Source of the DNA: Chloroflexota bacterium
GTDB taxonomy: Bacteria > Chloroflexota > Limnocylindria > P2-11E
Length of the DNA: 13,400 nucleotides
Assembly: GCA_005889445.1 (NCBI GenBank)
Contig: VBGS01000051.1
Span: 1 to 13,400 of the forward strand
Direction of reading: 5' to 3'
Shown here: positions 6,902 to 12,847 of the stretch, piece after piece
Layout of the letters: each line of letters opens with the position of its first letter
Position numbering within the stretch: position 1 is the first letter of the stretch
Notes under the pieces: generated by a model
Database searches by the model: none
What the model saw: the letters and a program-made list of their open reading frames with translations, nothing else
What the model was told of the DNA's origin: nothing
Made by a program: the position numbers and the translations under genes

Positions 6902-8268
6902 GCGGCGGCGAGGAGCAGATCGGTGGCGCTGGAGCGCGCCACCTTTGTCTTGAGGTAGGCGACCGCAGCGGAGAGCTGCGCGTCCCCGGTCGTGCCCGCC
7001 GCACCGGTGGGCTGATCGACCACCTGGTCGGGCACGATGCCGCGGCCGGGCCCGTTGAGGTCGGCGCCGGTCTTGGCGTCCTGGATCTTCGTGATCGTCA
7101 CCAGAAGGAGTCCTCCGTCAGGAAGGTCGCGCGGCTGGCCCGTGCCCACGCAGCCCGCGGTCTGCTGGCCGATGACCACGCCCGCGTCGTTCGCGCGGAT
7201 CCCCGCGGCGATGATCTCGGCGCCGGACGCAGAGTTCTTGTTGACGAGGACGACGAGCGGCTTGGGGTTGGCGATGTAGAAGCGCTTGTTCACATCCAGT
7301 GGCGTCCGATTGCCGTCGCGGCCGGTCTGGTACACGAGCGTGCCCTGACGGACGAAGATGCTCGCGATGTCGACCGCGGCCGAGAGGTCGCCGCCCGGAT
7401 CGCCCCGCAGGTCGAGGATGAGCGCGCTCGCCCCGCTCGCGCCCAGACGCTTCACCGCGTTCGAGACCTCGTCGGCGACGGGGCCGACCAGCTGCGGCAC
7501 CACGATCTGACCGATCGACGTGTCCGGAAGGAGCTTGTCCGTCTCGAGCGGGACCGAGAACCGGGCTCGGGTGATCGTGAAGGTGAGGTTCTGTGCGCCG
7601 CGCTGGACGCCGATGACCACCTGTGAGCCTTCGGCGCCGCGCACCTTGTTGGCGACCTCTTCGGTCTGAAGGTCGGTGACCTCCACGCCGTCGACGGTCA
7701 TGATCTTGTCGCCGATCTTGATGCCGGCCTTGTCCGCCGGGGTGCCCGCGATCACGTTGATAACCTCGATCGGGTCGGTCGGGGCGGGCTTGTTGATGGT
7801 CACGCCGATGCCCGAGACAGGCGGCTGGGGCTGGTTGAACGTCTTCGCCCGAGTCGGGTCGAGGTAATAGGTGTGGCACTCGTTCATGGCCTTCGCCATG
7901 CCATCCACTGCGGCGCGCTCGACGAGGGTCTTATCGGCCTTGGGGACCGCCGCTATGACCGCGTCCATCCGGTCCGAGAACTTCGCGAAATCCGACCAGG
8001 TGCTCCCCGTCAGCGGGAGCGCGCCGGTGGGGAAGGTGGCGCCTGGCGCTTCTTTGTTGACCTCGGTCTGGATCGACGTGAGCGCCCCTTCGATCAGCGT
8101 CTGCGATGAGGGCTTGTCGACGTGCCGCTCGATGAGCACCTGATAGGCGGCCTCGGCGGTCTTGTATGACGTATTCGACGGCAAGAGCTCGCGTTGCAGC
8201 TCCGCCGGCACAAGCGAGCAACCCGAAAGGAGGATGGCGAGCAGCGGGATGAGCGTGCGGAGCCGCAT
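6898..8268 (-). CDS. S41-family (C-terminal-processing-like) peptidase lipoprotein with PDZ domain
   Basis: I use ATG 8268 rather than the TTG one codon upstream. The 456-residue product begins with a lipoprotein signal (MRLRTLIPLLAILLSGC; lipobox Cys 17), so it should be anchored outside the cytoplasmic membrane. A helical N-terminal region (about 30-130) leads to CHTYYLD (131-137). A PDZ domain follows at about 150-235 (PADKAGIKIGDKIMTVDGVEV), then the S41 core (ALILDLRGDPGGDL, NKNSASGAE, TAGCVG, GIVPDQVV). The nucleophile Ser is S348, but the position of the catalytic Lys, 25 residues later, is Cys 373. Apart from the lipid Cys, the only cysteines are 131 and 373. The gene lies 43 bases downstream of the sigma factor gene and is probably co-transcribed with it. 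Activity by an altered mechanism, or a binding role, is possible. Confidence 0.85.
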   Translation of the reverse strand: MRLRTLIPLLAILLSGCSLVPAELQRELLPSNTSYKTAEAAYQVLIERHVDKPSSQTLIEGALTSIQTEVNKEAPGATFPTGALPLTGSTWSDFAKFSDRMDAVIAAVPKADKTLVERAAVDGMAKAMNECHTYYLDPTRAKTFNQPQPPVSGIGVTINKPAPTDPIEVINVIAGTPADKAGIKIGDKIMTVDGVEVTDLQTEEVANKVRGAEGSQVVIGVQRGAQNLTFTITRARFSVPLETDKLLPDTSIGQIVVPQLVGPVADEVSNAVKRLGASGASALILDLRGDPGGDLSAAVDIASIFVRQGTLVYQTGRDGNRTPLDVNKRFYIANPKPLVVLVNKNSASGAEIIAAGIRANDAGVVIGQQTAGCVGTGQPRDLPDGGLLLVTITKIQDAKTGADLNGPGRGIVPDQVVDQPTGAAGTTGDAQLSAAVAYLKTKVARSSATDLLLAAA

Positions 8269-8311
8269 CAACTGACTTCGATTGAGTCTACGGGCCGCGC
8301 GGACCTTGGGG

Positions 8312-8890
8312 TCAGGCCACCTCGGCCGTTAAGAGCTTTCTTAGGCGACCGAGCGCTCGAAATTGGAGGGCCCTGATCGCGCCCTCGTTCTTGCCGAGGA
8401 CCTTCGCGACCTGGCGGCTCGACAGGTTCTCCACGAATCGCAGCACGATGACCTCCTGCTGCTCCGCGGTGAGGTGCTTCACCGCCCCGCGCAGCGCGTC
8501 GACGGCCTCACCGTGCACCGCGCGCTCGTGCGCAGTCGGGCCTTCTTCGGCGACGCCATACGCGTTGTCGAGGTCGACCGTCGGGCGATCGCGCCGGCGG
8601 CGATCGGTCACCGCGTTGCGCGCGATCGTGTACAGCCAGGCGAGGAACGACTTGCCCTGCCAGCGATAGCGGTGGATGTTCGCGAAGGCCCGTGTGAAGA
8701 CCTCGCTGGTGAGGTCCTCGGCGTCGGAAGGCTCCCGGACGCGGTAGAGCAGATATCGGTAGACGGAGTCGACGTGCCGGTCATAGAGCTCGGCGAAGGC
8801 CGTCCGGTCGCCGTCCTTCGCGCGTGCGATGACGTCCGGGACCGGCCCGATGACCTCGAGCGGAAGCGCGGTGACTTTCGCGATGCCCAT
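8312..8890 (-). CDS. ECF-type RNA polymerase sigma factor
   Basis: The 192-residue protein has the two-domain architecture of group 4 (ECF) sigma factors. Region 2 is at about residues 26-100 (DGDRTAFAELYDRHVDSVYR, DAEDLTSEVFTRAF, FLAWLYTIARNAVTDRRRR). Region 4 is at about 135-188 (LTAEQQEVIVLRFVENLSSR, then QVAKVLGKNEGAIRALQFRA), joined by a short charged linker. It would direct RNA polymerase to alternative promoters. ATG 8890 is the start that begins the homologous part; sequence upstream in frame is not coding-like. No anti-sigma gene with a zinc-finger and membrane helix is adjacent. Instead S41-type lipoprotein genes lie on both sides. A candidate promoter with an overlapping nested palindrome lies upstream (8936-8985), so this gene can be expressed separately from the upstream gene. 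Confidence 0.9.
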   Translation of the reverse strand: MGIAKVTALPLEVIGPVPDVIARAKDGDRTAFAELYDRHVDSVYRYLLYRVREPSDAEDLTSEVFTRAFANIHRYRWQGKSFLAWLYTIARNAVTDRRRRDRPTVDLDNAYGVAEEGPTAHERAVHGEAVDALRGAVKHLTAEQQEVIVLRFVENLSSRQVAKVLGKNEGAIRALQFRALGRLRKLLTAEVA

Positions 8891-8935
8891 TCTCAAGCGG
8901 TCTGTGTTTCCTTCCTCACCGACGCGTGTCGCAGG

Positions 8936-8965
8936 ACCATACCGACCCCGGACAGTACCCGCCAA
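8936..8965 (-). promoter_or_regulatory. Candidate sigma70-like promoter of the sigma factor gene
   Basis: On the minus strand TTGGCG (complement of 8960-8965) and TATGGT (complement of 8936-8941) are separated by 18 bases. The -10 lies about 45 bases upstream of ATG 8890. The -35 overlaps the end of the palindrome at 8962-8976. This is inferred from sequence likeness only. Confidence 0.4.
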
Positions 8966-8985
8966 TGGTCCATTGGTACCAATGC
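8962..8985. promoter_or_regulatory. Nested palindromes, likely operator upstream of the sigma factor gene
   Basis: CCAATGG (8962-8968), T, CCATTGG (8970-8976), TA, CCAATGC (8979-8985) are three alternating arms of one motif. The first two arms form a perfect 7-bp inverted repeat with a 1-base centre. ATTGGTACCAAT (8972-8983) is a perfect 12-bp palindrome formed by the second and third arms. The A+T content stands out from the surroundings. It lies over and just upstream of the candidate -35 of the minus-strand sigma gene, a typical place for a dimeric regulator. Confidence 0.5.
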
Positions 8986-9043
8986 TGTTCCAGCGACCGC
9001 ATTGCCGGGGCTCACCCCGTACGTTCGGGCCGTCTCCACGGAT
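8986..9043. other. Non-coding remainder of the gap between sigma factor and S41-like genes
   Basis: The full gap between the two minus-strand genes is 8891-9105 (215 bases). Besides the nested palindrome, the candidate promoter and a weak hairpin near 9051-9072, I see nothing in it. Frames reading across it are shadows without family resemblance. Confidence 0.5.
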
Positions 9044-9072
9044 GAAAATGCGACCGAACAAGCGTCCGGTCG
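9044..9072 (-). terminator. Weak candidate terminator after the PDZ-less S41 gene
   Basis: On the minus strand CGACCG (complement of 9067-9072) can pair with CGGTCG (complement of 9051-9056) across a 10-base loop. It is followed by CATTTTC (T run complement of 9044-9047). It lies 34 bases after the stop codon of the 9106-10215 gene. The stem is only 6 bp, so it would at most be a leaky terminator. Confidence 0.35.
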
Positions 9073-9105
9073 GTATGTTTGCAGTCAGAAACGGTCGCGC
9101 CGAAG

Positions 9106-10215
9106 CTAGATCTTGGCCTTCAGGACCTCGACCGCCTTGTCGACGGCGGTCGCATCGTCCGCGGCGACGTCGGGCGCGATCCCGTTGTTGTTGTACTTGG
9201 TCCCGGTCACGGCGCCGGTGAACTCCTGCACGGTCACCGACAGCTCGGCCCCGTCGTTCAGATGTGTCGGACTGGTGGCACCAAGGCAGCCGATGCTCGT
9301 CTTGCCGACGATCGTCGCGCGCTTGCTCTCTTTGAGCGACGCGCTGAAGACCTCTGGCGCGGATCCACCACGGTCGTTGAGGATGATCGCGATCGGCAGC
9401 TGGTACGCCGCCGGGAGACGCAGGTCCTTGTTGCCGGACGACGTGCCGGCGTTGCCGGTCTTGACGACGACCGAGAGCGTCGGCTCGCCGTTCAGGAACC
9501 AGCTCGCCATGAGGTCGGCGCCGTTGCCGCCGACGTTCGCGCGCAGGTCGAAGAGCCAGGCCTTGGCCCCCTGAGCGAGCGCTTTGTCGAGCATCGCCTT
9601 CACCGCGTCGGTGATCTTGTACGTCCCGGTCACCTCGAACTGATGCCACGTCATATAGGCGACCCCGCCGGGCAGCATCTTGCCGGTGAGCCCGTCCTGG
9701 TCAGGGCCGCCGAGGCTCGTTCCGGTCGACGGGACCATCGGCCCGGTGCCGGTGCCCGTCTTGCCCGACGAGTTGTGGACCTTGCCCGAGGCGTCCACGT
9801 AGTACGTATGGCAATCCGGACTCGCCTTGATCATGCCGGTGATCGCAGCATCTGCGATCCGATCGGCCGAGACGCCTCCGTTCGCCGTACCGAGCTGGGT
9901 CACGACCTGCGCGAACTTGTTGAAGTCCGCGGTCTGCGGATCCTCGGTGTCCTGGAACTGGGGCGTCGCGACATCAGCCTTGCCACCGCTCGACAGGATC
10001 TCAGCCTTCACGGCTTCGAGCGCCGACTCGAGCGCCTTCTTGCTGGTCACGTGATGCACGTCCTGATCGATGAAGGCGCTGTAGGCGATGTCCAGCTTCG
10101 CGCGCTTGATGTCGGGAGTCCTCGCCGCCGTCGGCGACGCGGCGCTGTCCGCGCCGCCGCTGCAAGCCGCAGCCACGAACGCGGCGCAAATCGCTAAGAG
10201 AAGCGCGCGACCCAT
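9106..10215 (-). CDS. S41-family peptidase-like lipoprotein without PDZ domain
   Basis: From ATG 10215 the product is 369 residues; the open frame extends further upstream only as a shadow of the next gene. Residues 1-18 are a lipoprotein signal (MGRALLLAICAAFVAAAC; lipid Cys 18) followed by a Ser/Ala/Thr-rich tether. A helical domain (about 35-134) ends in CHTYYVD (135-141), as in the S41 gene at 6898-8268. Where that protein has a PDZ domain, this one has a Gly/Ser/Thr-rich stretch (about 142-180). The S41 core follows: WLFDLRANVGGNG, NDRGGSAPEVF, GKTSIGCLG, GIAPDVA. The nucleophile Ser is S285; the catalytic Lys position is Cys 310. Cys 135 and Cys 310 are its only mature cysteines besides the lipid Cys. 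It lies 20 bases downstream of the rhodanese-E1 gene. Confidence 0.8.
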   Translation of the reverse strand: MGRALLLAICAAFVAAACSGGADSAASPTAARTPDIKRAKLDIAYSAFIDQDVHHVTSKKALESALEAVKAEILSSGGKADVATPQFQDTEDPQTADFNKFAQVVTQLGTANGGVSADRIADAAITGMIKASPDCHTYYVDASGKVHNSSGKTGTGTGPMVPSTGTSLGGPDQDGLTGKMLPGGVAYMTWHQFEVTGTYKITDAVKAMLDKALAQGAKAWLFDLRANVGGNGADLMASWFLNGEPTLSVVVKTGNAGTSSGNKDLRLPAAYQLPIAIILNDRGGSAPEVFSASLKESKRATIVGKTSIGCLGATSPTHLNDGAELSVTVQEFTGAVTGTKYNNNGIAPDVAADDATAVDKAVEVLKAKI

Positions 10216-10224
10216 CCCAAAGAC

Positions 10225-10230
10225 AGGATA
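10225..10230 (-). promoter_or_regulatory. Candidate -10 box (TATCCT) for the PDZ-less S41 gene
   Basis: On the minus strand TATCCT lies 9 bases before ATG 10215, in the 20-base gap after the rhodanese-E1 stop. No Shine-Dalgarno is visible between. This suggests either a leaderless internal promoter or read-through translation from the upstream gene. Confidence 0.3.
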
Positions 10231-10235
10231 CGGGC

Positions 10236-11447
10236 CTAGTCGGCTGGGGCGCTCACCTTCGGCGCGGCCGCCTGATGCGCGCGCCACTCGGAGGGCGACG
10301 CGCAGAAGCCCTCGTAATCGATGTATTCCGTGATCGTCGGATGCTCGCCGCACGCGGGACACTCCGGATCGCGGCGCAGCCGCACCTCGCGGAAGGAGCC
10401 CTCGAGGGCGTCGTAGAGGAGGTACCGGCCGACGAGCGGCTCGCCGATCCCAAGGACCAGCTTGAGCGCTTCGGTCGCCTGGATCGTCCCGATGACGCCG
10501 GGCAGCACGCCCAGGACGCCGGCTTCGGCGCACGACGGGGCGAGCTCGGGCGGCGGCGGTTCGGGGAAGAGGCACCGATAGCACGGACCGTCGAAGGGCT
10601 TGAAGACCGTGACCTGACCCTCGAATCGATAGATCGACCCGTGCACGACGGGGATCCGGTGCTTGATCGACGCGTCGTTCAGCAGATAGCGCGTCGGGAA
10701 GTTGTCGGAGCCGTCAACGATCACGTCGTAGTCGGAGATGATCCGGTCGATGTTCTCCGCGGAGAGGCGCTCCTGATATCCGACGATCCGAACGTCAGGA
10801 TTCAGAGCCTCGAGCGTGCGCTTGGCCGATTCGACTTTCGGCTCGCCGATCCGATCGGTCGTGTGGAGGATCTGGCGCTGCAGGTTCGTGAGGTCGACGA
10901 CGTCGGAGTCCACAATCCCGAGCGTTCCCACGCCGGCCGACGCCAGGTAGAACGCGGCCGGCGAACCGAGGCCGCCGGCGCCGATGAGCAGGACCTTCGC
11001 GTTCAGCAGCCGATGCTGCCCGCTCTCGCCGACCTCGGGGATCAGCAGATGGCGCGAGTAGCGCTGCGCCTGGTCGCTGGTGAACGTCGCGGGCTTGGTC
11101 CACGCCTTGCCGCTGTCCTTCCAGCGGTTGAAGCCGCCCTGCATCGAGATGACGTTCGTGTAGCCGAGCTGCTGCAGCGTCTCCGCGGCCATCGCGGAAC
11201 GCACCCCGCCGGCGCAGTAGAGGATGGTCGTCTTGTTCTTCTCGGGCAGCCGGTCCTCGGCCCATTGCTCGAGGTAGCTTTTGGGGAGATGGACCGCGCC
11301 GGGCAGATGCCCCTCGTCCCATTCGTTCTTCTCGCGGACATCGCCGAGCTGAACGTCGCCCGAGCGAAGCAGGTCCTGCACCTGCTCGGGTGTCGCTTCC
11401 TTGATTCGCTTTTTGATGTCGGCGAAGTAGTCGCGATATGTCGGCAT
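10236..11447 (-). CDS. moeB: Rhodanese-E1 fusion: MoeB/ThiF-like sulfur-carrier adenylyltransferase with N-terminal rhodanese domain
   Basis: The 403-residue protein has a rhodanese domain at about 15-118 with active-site Cys 78 in YCAGGVRS. An E1-like adenylyltransferase domain follows at about 125-375. The latter shows the nucleotide loop GAGGLGSP (156-163), D180, the Arg finger in LQRQ (R191), DGSDNF (245-250), a tetra-Cys zinc site (C289, C292, C363, C366) and C306 in APSCAEAGVLG, where MOCS3/Uba4 relatives have their conserved Cys. Such enzymes adenylate the C-terminal Gly-Gly of MoaD-, ThiS- or CysO-like carriers, and the rhodanese can supply persulfide sulfur. The carrier served here is not in the window, so moeB is a family label. 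In MOCS3 the rhodanese is C-terminal; here it is N-terminal. GGGAG on the coding strand (complement of 11456-11460) is a good Shine-Dalgarno 8 bases before ATG 11447. Confidence 0.9.
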   Translation of the reverse strand: MPTYRDYFADIKKRIKEATPEQVQDLLRSGDVQLGDVREKNEWDEGHLPGAVHLPKSYLEQWAEDRLPEKNKTTILYCAGGVRSAMAAETLQQLGYTNVISMQGGFNRWKDSGKAWTKPATFTSDQAQRYSRHLLIPEVGESGQHRLLNAKVLLIGAGGLGSPAAFYLASAGVGTLGIVDSDVVDLTNLQRQILHTTDRIGEPKVESAKRTLEALNPDVRIVGYQERLSAENIDRIISDYDVIVDGSDNFPTRYLLNDASIKHRIPVVHGSIYRFEGQVTVFKPFDGPCYRCLFPEPPPPELAPSCAEAGVLGVLPGVIGTIQATEALKLVLGIGEPLVGRYLLYDALEGSFREVRLRRDPECPACGEHPTITEYIDYEGFCASPSEWRAHQAAAPKVSAPAD

Positions 11448-11519
11448 TCGATGCTCTCCCAGGCACCATGCTAAACCGACCTGTCCGCTCGGAAATTCCG
11501 CCTATGCTCGGATTTGCGG
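11448..11519. promoter_or_regulatory. Divergent promoter region between the rhodanese-E1 and DUF4149 genes
   Basis: For the minus gene, TAGCAT (complement of 11468-11473) is a candidate -10 about 20 bases before ATG 11447, leaving a short leader with the Shine-Dalgarno. For the plus gene, TATGCT (11503-11508) is a candidate -10. CGGAA-A-TTCCG (11490-11500) is a small inverted repeat directly upstream of it. GCTCGGA occurs twice (11487-11493 and 11506-11512), 19 bases apart. All are weak signals seen by eye. Confidence 0.35.
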
Positions 11520-12005
11520 GTGGAGACGCTCTATTTCGATCTGCTCCAGTTCCTCTATCACTTCGCCGTCGCCGTCCTTGTCGGAGGTGCGCTCGTGCTC
11601 GGGACAGCCGTCGCGCCCGCGCTGTTCCGCTCCTCGCGGTCACGTGCCGAGGCAGGGACCAGGTTCGGGGAGGTGCTCGCCCGCTTCGACGGCCTTGCCG
11701 TGTTCGCGGTGGTCCTCCTCGTGCTCACGACAGTGCTCAAAGCGACGAGCTTTGAGGTCACCGTCGCGCCGGAGCCGCGTCTCGTCGCGCGGTGGATCTT
11801 CCTCGCTGTCCTCGCACTGGCGACGCTCTACTCGAGCGGCTGGGCGAATCCGGTGGCGCGCTCGATCCGCTCGCAGACGGCCTCATTCGACGATCTTCCC
11901 CAGGGCACGCCCGCGCGTGTCGAGTTCGCACGCCTGCACGAACGCTCGCGCCGCGCGATGACCGTCGCCGTGTTCGCCGGGCTCATCGCGCTCTTTCTGT
12001 CGTGA
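11520..12005 (+). CDS. DUF4149-like four-helix membrane protein
   Basis: The product is about 161 residues with four hydrophobic helices (about 10-32, 56-78, 86-106 and 143-160). It shows a GGALVLGTAVAPALFR segment after helix 1 and a small Asp-rich loop before helix 4, which resembles the DUF4149/TMEM205 family. Its function is unknown. The start is GTG 11520 or TTG 11514; both follow a TATGCT box closely and neither has a good Shine-Dalgarno, so a leaderless start is possible. The stop TGA shares a base with the ATG of the next gene (TGATG at 12003-12007), which indicates translational coupling with the AlkZ-related gene. Confidence 0.65.
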   Translation: METLYFDLLQFLYHFAVAVLVGGALVLGTAVAPALFRSSRSRAEAGTRFGEVLARFDGLAVFAVVLLVLTTVLKATSFEVTVAPEPRLVARWIFLAVLALATLYSSGWANPVARSIRSQTASFDDLPQGTPARVEFARLHERSRRAMTVAVFAGLIALFLS

Positions 12006-12838
12006 TGGCGGCGCGAGCGGCACCGCGATCGTCCGACCTCCAGCGCCTGCTGGCTCGCCACCGCGAGCGCGTCACGTCACGGCACCGAGTGAAGACCGAC
12101 GACGGTCTGGTGCGCATGGTCGATGCCCTCGGCTTCTGCTTCGCGTTCACCGCGGAGGAGTCGTATCCCGTGCCGGGCGCCTTCGATCATCTCGACACCC
12201 GGAGCGACGGGCGCAAGTGGGAATGGATGTGGGGCTGGAAGGACAAGCTCGCCGAGGAGAAGCGCCTCTACTACGGCAAGCTTCTCATCCGAAAGCCCAC
12301 GTTCGTCTCGATGAAGACGCTGCCGGTGTTCTACGCGACGTTCGGACGCGCGGGCGAGACCGACGACCACCTCGATGACGTCCGCGCCGGCCGTGTCTCC
12401 GACATCGCGAGACGAGTGATCGAGTTCCTCGCGCAGAATGGCGAGACGCAGACAAAGCGGCTGCGTGCCGCGCTTGGCATCACGTCTGGGGACGGCAAGT
12501 CGGACTACGCGAAGGCGATCGAGGAGCTTCAGCGGCTCATGTACGTCGCGCGCGTTCGCGCCGTCGGCCAAGGCCGCGAGGACTACAACTACACGTACGA
12601 CCTCTTCGTCCACCGCTATCCCGAGGTCGTGCGCGTGGCCGAGCGCATGACTTCGGCGGAGGCGATGACCACGCTTCTCGTGCGGCTGCTCGAGCTCGCG
12701 GGCGGCGTCACCGAACGTCAGGTGGGGAAGCTGTTCGACTGGGGGGACGATCGCGTCTCGCATGCGGTCGCGCGTCTCGAAGCGAAGAAAGAGCTCGTGC
12801 GCGGCGACGGTCTGCTCGTTCTCCCGACGCTAGGATAG
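12005..12838 (+). CDS. AlkZ-related winged-helix protein
   Basis: ATG 12005 overlaps the upstream stop, giving 277 residues. The open frame extends further upstream only as a shadow of the DUF4149 gene. The central part (about 72-112: KWEWMWGWKDKLAEEKRLYY, GKLLIRKPTFVSMKTLPVFY) is the segment typical of proteins annotated as AlkZ-related. Two winged-helix-like segments follow (IEFLAQNGETQTKRLRAALG and LLELAGGVTERQVGKLFDWG). AlkZ/YcaQ enzymes are DNA glycosylases that unhook interstrand crosslinks, but the QxQ-type catalytic motif of AlkZ is not obvious here, so glycosylase activity is not established. It is translationally coupled to the DUF4149 gene and followed after 9 bases by the MBL-like gene, so the three probably form an operon. 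Confidence 0.55.
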   Translation: MAARAAPRSSDLQRLLARHRERVTSRHRVKTDDGLVRMVDALGFCFAFTAEESYPVPGAFDHLDTRSDGRKWEWMWGWKDKLAEEKRLYYGKLLIRKPTFVSMKTLPVFYATFGRAGETDDHLDDVRAGRVSDIARRVIEFLAQNGETQTKRLRAALGITSGDGKSDYAKAIEELQRLMYVARVRAVGQGREDYNYTYDLFVHRYPEVVRVAERMTSAEAMTTLLVRLLELAGGVTERQVGKLFDWGDDRVSHAVARLEAKKELVRGDGLLVLPTLG

Positions 12839-12847
12839 GTCGGCCCC

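Noticed and set aside
4576..7626. A single open frame of about 1016 codons on the plus strand
   Set aside because: Only 4945-5742 in it is real coding sequence. Before and after, it is Arg-rich shadow of the PAS, M24, EamA and S41 genes in other frames; the length is an effect of high G+C.
8891..9105. An anti-sigma factor or small gene in the sigma-S41 gap
   Set aside because: No frame there gives a membrane helix or zinc-finger pattern, and the space is taken up by the promoter, palindrome and a hairpin.
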